A DNA stretch of 64,000 bases from Streptomyces sp. TRM68416. Its GTDB lineage: Bacteria; Actinomycetota; Actinomycetes; Streptomycetales; Streptomycetaceae. Shown piece by piece: positions 59,788 through 64,000 of this stretch (position 1 is its first letter; each line of letters begins with the position of its first letter). Location: assembly GCF_014596915.1 (NCBI RefSeq), contig NZ_JACVWU010000026.1:1-64000 (forward strand), read 5' to 3'. The translations under genes and the position numbers were made by a program. Under the pieces are notes generated by a model. It was given only the letters and a program-made list of their open reading frames with translations. It was not told where the DNA came from and did no database searches.

Positions 59788-61067
59788 CGCTGTGCCTCGG
59801 GTACCGCCGCGCGGGGGCGCGGCGGGTGGGCTTCGTCGGCGGTGACGGCGGGGTGCCAACCGTGCTGTCCCAGCGCGCTGACCAGGGCTTCGACCATCCG
59901 TGGGTCGAACTGCGACCCGGCGCACCGCCGCAGCTCCTCCAGCGCCGCGGCCACCGGCCGGGCCCTGCGGTAGGACCGGGTGGACGTCATCGCGTCGAAC
60001 GCGTCCGCCACGGCCACCACCCGGGCGGGCTCGGGGATCTGGCTGCCGACGAGCCCGTACGGGTATCCGCTGCCGTCCAGCCGCTCGTGGTGGTGCAGTA
60101 CGGCGGTCCGGGCCTCGCCGAGGAAGGAGATGCCGCGGACCATCTCGTGCCCGTACTCGGGGTGCAGTTCGATGATCCGCCGCTCCTCGGGGGTCAGCGG
60201 CCCGTCCTTGCGCAGCAGCCGGGTGGGCACGCCGAGCTTGCCCACGTCGTGCAGGATCCCGGCGAACCGGAGCACCTCCACGCGGCCGTCGTCCATGCCC
60301 AGTTCGCGCGCGATCATCATCGAGGCCTGTCCGACCCGTTCGCTGTGTCCGCGGGTGTAGCCGTCCTTGATGTCGACGGCCTGGACGAGCGCCCGGATCG
60401 TCGCCTGATGGGCCGCCCGCTCCCGGTGGTACTGCGCGAACGCCCACCAGGAGACGCACATCGGCAGCAGCACGAGCAGCGCGGCGACGGGCCCGTAGGG
60501 GCTGCGCCAGAGCACGGCCATCATCAGTCCGGCCAGCCCGTGCACCGAGATCGGCGCCAGGGAGCGCAGGAACAGCCCCCGCCAGGCCCGGCGGGCCGGC
60601 ACCTGTTCGGCCAGCGTGAGGATGCCGCCGTCGAGCAGGGTCAACGCCAGGCAGAACGCCACCACCGCACCACCGGCCGGCAGGAGGACGTAGGGGAAGT
60701 CGGAGGCGACGACGGCGTCCCGGCCGCCGAGCGCCCAGTGCACGCGGGCGGCCGCCCAGACGGCGAGCGAGAGCTGCGCGGCCCGCCAGATCCGCCGGGT
60801 CGGCGCGCCCGGGGAGAGCAGTGCCGCGGGCAGCGGTACGAGCGCGGCGGCGGGCGGCGGCAGCAGGAAGGCCCCGGCGAGCAGGACGGGGTGGAAGGTG
60901 CCGGCGAACCGCCGTCGTGCGAGCCGCTCGCAGCCCGCGTACAGCACGGCGAGGAGGACGAGGGCCCACCACGGTGTGCGCACGGACGGCAGCGGAAGCA
61001 GGCAGAGCAGGGCACCGAGGGCGACGCAGGCGACGTACGCACGCGCCCGCGCGGGAATCCCCTCCAT
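59784..61067 (-). CDS. Membrane-bound HD-GYP cyclic-di-GMP phosphodiesterase-like protein
   Basis: 427 residues: about seven membrane helices (1-215), then an HD-GYP domain with GHSERVGQASMMIARELGMD, FAGILHDVGKLGVP, HPEYGHEMV, HHERLDGSGYPYGL (the GYP loop) and ADAFDAMTS. All the metal and GYP residues are present, so it should be active. Cyclic-di-GMP controls BldD-dependent development in Streptomyces. ATG 61067; translationally coupled to the degenerate paralogue. Confidence 0.9.
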   Translation of the reverse strand: MEGIPARARAYVACVALGALLCLLPLPSVRTPWWALVLLAVLYAGCERLARRRFAGTFHPVLLAGAFLLPPPAAALVPLPAALLSPGAPTRRIWRAAQLSLAVWAAARVHWALGGRDAVVASDFPYVLLPAGGAVVAFCLALTLLDGGILTLAEQVPARRAWRGLFLRSLAPISVHGLAGLMMAVLWRSPYGPVAALLVLLPMCVSWWAFAQYHRERAAHQATIRALVQAVDIKDGYTRGHSERVGQASMMIARELGMDDGRVEVLRFAGILHDVGKLGVPTRLLRKDGPLTPEERRIIELHPEYGHEMVRGISFLGEARTAVLHHHERLDGSGYPYGLVGSQIPEPARVVAVADAFDAMTSTRSYRRARPVAAALEELRRCAGSQFDPRMVEALVSALGQHGWHPAVTADEAHPPRPRAAVPEAQR

Positions 61068-61178
61068 GACGTCCCTCCCCTGGCCACACCCGTCCAGCGT
61101 CGGGAGCCTAGAGGGGCCAGGGGGGAGTGTGCGGGCCTATCACCCGCCGATTAGCACGTTCGAGTGACGACAGCCTGT

Positions 61179-61481
61179 TCAGGATTCCTGCGGCGTCGCG
61201 GTGATGTCGTGCTCGGGGACGGCCTGCCCGGAGCGGATCAGATCGAGCCGCCCCAGGACCTTGGAGCGCAGGTCGGACGGTACGTCGTCGTGACCGCAGC
61301 AGCGCTTCACGAGCTTCTTGACGGCCTCTTCGAGCCCGTACTTCTCCAGGCACGGCGAGCACTCCTGGAAGTGCTGCTTGAACTTGTCGCGGTCGACGTC
61401 CGGCATCTCACTGTCGAGGAACTCGTAGAGATGGTCCAGGACCTCACTGCAGTCCGTCTCGTGCGGCTCTCCGCAGCTCAT
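61179..61481 (-). CDS. rsrA: Zinc-binding anti-sigma factor RsrA
   Basis: 100 residues. ZAS motif ligands C11, H37, C41 and C44 (HFQECSPC) and C3/C11 match S. coelicolor RsrA. It binds SigR in the reduced state and releases it when C11 and C44 form a disulphide. The start ATG 61481 overlaps the sigR stop by 4 bases. Confidence 0.96.
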   Translation of the reverse strand: MSCGEPHETDCSEVLDHLYEFLDSEMPDVDRDKFKQHFQECSPCLEKYGLEEAVKKLVKRCCGHDDVPSDLRSKVLGRLDLIRSGQAVPEHDITATPQES

Positions 61482-62161
61482 GAGCCCGAGCCTTTCGCTT
61501 CGTTCGACTCCCCGGCGCCCGCCGGGACCAGCCCGCGCTCACGGGCGTAGTCCTCCAGCATGCCGCGCAGTTGACGGCGTCCCCGGTGCAGCCGGGACAT
61601 CACCGTACCGATGGGTGTCCCCATGATGTCCGCGATCTCCTTGTACGCAAAGCCCTCTACGTCCGCGAGATAGACGGCGATGCGGAATTCCTCGGGGATC
61701 GCCTGGAGTGCTTCCTTCACGTCCGAGTCCGGCAGGTGGTCGAGCGCCTGCGACTCGGCGGAGCGCAGACCGGTCGACATGTGCGACTCGGCGCGCGCCA
61801 GCTGCCAGTCCTCGATCTCCTCGGCCGCGCTGCGCTGGGGTTCGCGCTGCTTCTTGCGGTACGAGTTGATGAACGTGTTGGTGAGGATCCGGTACAGCCA
61901 GGCCTTGAGGTTGGTGCCCTCACGGAACTGGTGGAAGGACGCGTACGCCTTGGCATACGTCTCCTGCACGAGGTCCTCGGCGTCGGCCGGGTTGCGCGTC
62001 ATGCGCAGCGCGGCCGAATACATCTGGTCGAGGAATTCGAGCGCGTCCCGCTCGAAGCGCGCGCTGCGCTCCGCGGTGGTCTCCGTGCTCGTGCCCCGGC
62101 CCTCGGGCTGCTCCGCCTGGCCGTGTTCGGTCCCTGCGTCGGTACCGGGAACCGGACCCAC
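61478..62161 (-). CDS. sigR: Thiol-oxidative-stress sigma factor SigR
   Basis: 227 residues from GTG 62161. Region 2 is FERDALEFLDQMYSAALRMTRNPADAEDLVQETYAKAYASFHQFREGTNLKAWLYRILTNTFINSYRK; region 4 is LPDSDVKEALQAIPEEFRIAVYLADVEGFAYKEIADIMGTPIGTVMSRLHRGRRQLR. It activates thioredoxin and other thiol genes. The in-frame ATG at 62326 adds 55 residues, the known unstable isoform SigR'. The TGA overlaps rsrA by 4 bases. Confidence 0.96.
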   Translation of the reverse strand: MGPVPGTDAGTEHGQAEQPEGRGTSTETTAERSARFERDALEFLDQMYSAALRMTRNPADAEDLVQETYAKAYASFHQFREGTNLKAWLYRILTNTFINSYRKKQREPQRSAAEEIEDWQLARAESHMSTGLRSAESQALDHLPDSDVKEALQAIPEEFRIAVYLADVEGFAYKEIADIMGTPIGTVMSRLHRGRRQLRGMLEDYARERGLVPAGAGESNEAKGSGS

Positions 62162-62370
62162 CTCCTCAAGATTCCGGGCAGCACCGAAACCGATGCCACC
62201 AGATTCGGAGGATAGACGACTACCCGTCTGCGCCGCCCCTCGAATAGGCGCGGTCTTGGCCGCGTGCAGCACCGTCCAGTCCAGGTCAGTGCGGCTGCTG
62301 CGGCTCGGGCAGTAAGTCGAACCCATGCGGCGGACTTCCTCTCTGAGACGTGTGCGCTTCTGTCCGCCTC

Positions 62371-62396
62371 AACAGGGGGCCGCTGCGCAACATTCC
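62371..62396 (-). promoter_or_regulatory. SigR-dependent autoregulatory promoter
   Basis: On the minus strand, GGAAT (62396-62392) is followed by 18 bases and GTT (62373-62371), an exact match to the SigR consensus GGAAT-N18/19-GTT. It lies 45 bases before the start of the SigR' form, so it would make that isoform. Confidence 0.9.
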
Positions 62397-62403
62397 CGGG
62401 TCT

Positions 62404-63042
62404 TTACCCGAGTGACCCGGTCCACTTCACGACCGCGTCCGTGACGATCCCCACGGCCTCCTCCTGGGTGAGGTCGGCCCGCTTCGGCACGGCGAAGCCA
62501 TGATCGCCGCAGGGCACCTCGACCAGTTCGTACTCCCCGTCCGGGAATTCCTCGGGCTTTCCGAAGGGGTCGTTGCCGCCCTGCACGACCAGCGTGGGCA
62601 CCCCGGAGCCGAGCAGCTCCTCGGCGCGGGACTTCTCCGGCCTGCCCGGCGGGTGGAGCGGGAAACTGAGGGCTACGACGGCGGCGGCGCCCAGCTCCAC
62701 GGCCGTACGGCAGGCGACCCGGGCGCCCGCGCTGCGCCCGCCGGAGATCACCGGCAGGCCCGGCTTCGCCACCGCGGGCCAGATGCCCCGCCAGCCCACG
62801 TCCAGGGTCTTCGGCGCGGACGCCACCTTCTTGCCGGCCACCCGCCAGGGCTGCTCGACGAGGGCGACGCTCACGCCGTGCCCGGGCAGGACGTGGGCGA
62901 GGGCCTGGAGGTCGCGGGCGTCGATGCCGCCGCCGGCGCCATGGCTGACGGCGAGGACGAGGCGCGGCTTCTTCGCGCGGTGCCAGGTGACGCGGGCGTC
63001 GCCCGCGTCGGTGCTGATGATCTCGGTGATCTCTTGGGTCAC
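62404..63042 (-). CDS. Alpha/beta-hydrolase family protein (KANL3/Tex30-like)
   Basis: 212 residues. LAVSHGAGGGIDARDLQAL oxyanion region, nucleophile elbow GGRSAGARVA (Ser), TLVVQGGNDPFGKPEEF (Asp) and PCGDHGF (His) complete the triad. The family acts on unknown esters or amides. GTG 63042. It follows the SRAP gene by one base on the same strand, so the pair is one operon. Confidence 0.85.
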   Translation of the reverse strand: MTQEITEIISTDAGDARVTWHRAKKPRLVLAVSHGAGGGIDARDLQALAHVLPGHGVSVALVEQPWRVAGKKVASAPKTLDVGWRGIWPAVAKPGLPVISGGRSAGARVACRTAVELGAAAVVALSFPLHPPGRPEKSRAEELLGSGVPTLVVQGGNDPFGKPEEFPDGEYELVEVPCGDHGFAVPKRADLTQEEAVGIVTDAVVKWTGSLG

Positions 63043-63043
63043 G

Positions 63044-63859
63044 TCAGAAGAGTGTGCCCTCTTCGGGCCCCTCCAGCTCCTTCAGCAGCTCCGGCCCGTT
63101 GTTGCGGACGTTGCTGACGGCCGTGGACACCGGGTAGGCGCGCATCAGGCCGGGCGGGGGCGGCTCCAGCAGGGAGCGCAGGTCCTCGGCGTCGGTGCGG
63201 GAGGGGTCCAGCCAGGAGTCCCAGCGGTCGGGGGTGAGCATGAGGGGCATCCGGGGGTGGATCTCGGCGAGCGTGTGCGGCCCGTCGGCCGGTGCGACCG
63301 CCAGCGGGGTCGTCTCCGCCTCGGTGGTGATGACGGAGCAGGTCACCCACCAGGCCTGCGGGTGGTCGTCGGGCAGGGTGCGGTCCCGCCAGAACTCGTA
63401 GAGCCCGGCCATCGCGAAGACCGAGCCGTCGGCGGGCAGCACGAAGTACGGCTGCTTGCGCGGCCGCTTCTTCCTCCCCTCGACCTCCAGGTCCCGCTCC
63501 TGCTTGCCGGTGACCCACTCGTAGTAGCCGTCGGCGGGGATGATGCAGCGCCGGGAGGCGAAGGCGCGGCGGTAGGACGGCTTCTCGTGGACCGTCTCCG
63601 CGCGCGCGTTGATCATCCGGGCGCCGCCCTCGGGCGTCTTGGACCAGGACGGGACCAGGCCCCACTTCAGCTTGCGCAGCTGGCGAACCGGGCGCGGCTC
63701 CTCGGCGTCCTTCAGAGGACGGTCCAGTACCGCGTAAACCTCTTTGGTCGGGGCCACGTTGTAGTCGGGGGCCAGGGTCTCCTCGGGATCCCATTTCTCG
63801 ATCTCGAAGATTCCCGCGAGATCCTCCGGCCTACGACTCGATGCATACCGTCCGCACAT
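63044..63859 (-). CDS. SRAP (HMCES/YedK) DNA-abasic-site protein
   Basis: 271 residues. The start MCGRYASS gives the catalytic Cys at position 2, which becomes N-terminal and crosslinks to abasic sites; a GTG three codons upstream would hide it, so ATG 63859 is used. Other signatures: NVAPTKEVYAV, INARAETV, RRAFASRRCIIPADGYYEW and HPRMPLMLTP. It shields abasic sites in single-stranded DNA. Confidence 0.92.
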   Translation of the reverse strand: MCGRYASSRRPEDLAGIFEIEKWDPEETLAPDYNVAPTKEVYAVLDRPLKDAEEPRPVRQLRKLKWGLVPSWSKTPEGGARMINARAETVHEKPSYRRAFASRRCIIPADGYYEWVTGKQERDLEVEGRKKRPRKQPYFVLPADGSVFAMAGLYEFWRDRTLPDDHPQAWWVTCSVITTEAETTPLAVAPADGPHTLAEIHPRMPLMLTPDRWDSWLDPSRTDAEDLRSLLEPPPPGLMRAYPVSTAVSNVRNNGPELLKELEGPEEGTLF

Positions 63860-63909
63860 ACGTGCCACACTGCCAGACTCCGTATGAAGAGAGGGAGCAC
63901 CCCGGGAAC

Positions 63910-64000
63910 ATGGACAGCAGCACCGCGACCTCTCTGTGGGACGAACTCGTCGGCACCCAGACCGACCCGGATCTGTGGGTGGTGATCGCGACGCTCGTCG
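63910..64000 (+). CDS. Start of a probable M50-family membrane metallopeptidase, cut by window edge
   Basis: The first 30 residues (MDSSTATSLWDELVGTQTDP, then a hydrophobic DLWVVIATLV) are visible. The start and the position beside the SRAP gene recall the M50 metallopeptidase gene of S. coelicolor at this place. ATG 63910 follows AGAGGGAG. Only the N-terminus is seen, so the assignment rests on memory of synteny. Confidence 0.45.
   Translation, partial: MDSSTATSLWDELVGTQTDPDLWVVIATLV

Noticed and set aside
58546..61089. Single long reading frame joining both HD-domain regions
   Set aside because: The first half reads out of frame with the real HD-GYP gene (59784-61067) and is low-complexity. 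The second protein starts at the GTG at 59787.

Overview
The window is a piece of a Streptomyces chromosome. GC content and third-codon bias are very high, GTG starts and 4-base start/stop overlaps are common, and from about 25.9 kb to the right edge the gene order matches, from memory and in inverted orientation, the Streptomyces coelicolor block around SCO5250 to SCO5213: eshA, sigH and its anti-sigma factor, a wblE-type gene, nagB, dasD, dasC, dasB, dasA, dasR, nrdA, nrdB, the albaflavenone pair, def, rsrA and sigR. SCO numbers are recalled, not searched.

From 1 to about 14.3 kb lies accessory DNA that looks like an integrative mobilizable element. It has an integrase cut by the left edge, an XRE regulator, an excisionase-like gene, a DUF3631 ATPase whose first 330 bases carry a dense set of GGGGAC/GTCCCC repeats, and a mobC-relaxase pair. 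No FtsK-type translocase or secretion gene is visible. The cargo includes a helix-turn-helix/TPR regulator with a methyltransferase. A divergent operon of four genes follows: an ATPase of the anti-sigma type, an unknown protein, a stand-alone class I aminoacyl-tRNA-synthetase-like protein, and an ASCH-domain protein. Next comes a visibly lower-GC two-gene operon, one product of which has a HEPN R-x4-H motif. These last two cassettes are the best candidates for an undescribed system, probably in phage defence or translation control.

From 14.4 to 25.8 kb are lineage-variable chromosomal genes. They include a frameshifted ECF sigma factor with its CU044_5270 partner, a peptidoglycan-recognition amidase, a TetR-controlled NAD(P)-dependent reductase with two identical operators, AraC and VOC proteins, an ECF42-type sigma factor with its YciI/DGPF partner, a RibD-like reductase divergent from a TetR regulator, and a GNAT.

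From 25.9 to 41.6 kb are a polyprenyl synthase with a family 2B encapsulin (EshA), a second amidase, a PLP enzyme, a Na+/H+ antiporter, the ushX-sigH stress operon, a lipid kinase, wblE, a PdtaS-like kinase, a TetR/SDR pair and nagB. From 41.8 to 50.1 kb is the N-acetylglucosamine/chitobiose system: dasD, dasCBA and dasR, with DasR-type (dre) boxes at nagB, dasA and dasR. A DUF3311/solute-symporter pair and a GNAT follow.

From 50.2 to 64 kb are a cobalamin riboswitch in front of class Ia ribonucleotide reductase, epi-isozizaene synthase with CYP170, peptide deformylase, a TPR protein, two membrane HD-domain proteins, the thiol-stress pair sigR-rsrA with its autoregulatory promoter, an alpha/beta hydrolase, an SRAP (HMCES/YedK) protein, and the start of a probable M50 peptidase. 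No rRNA, tRNA, insertion sequence or CRISPR array was seen.
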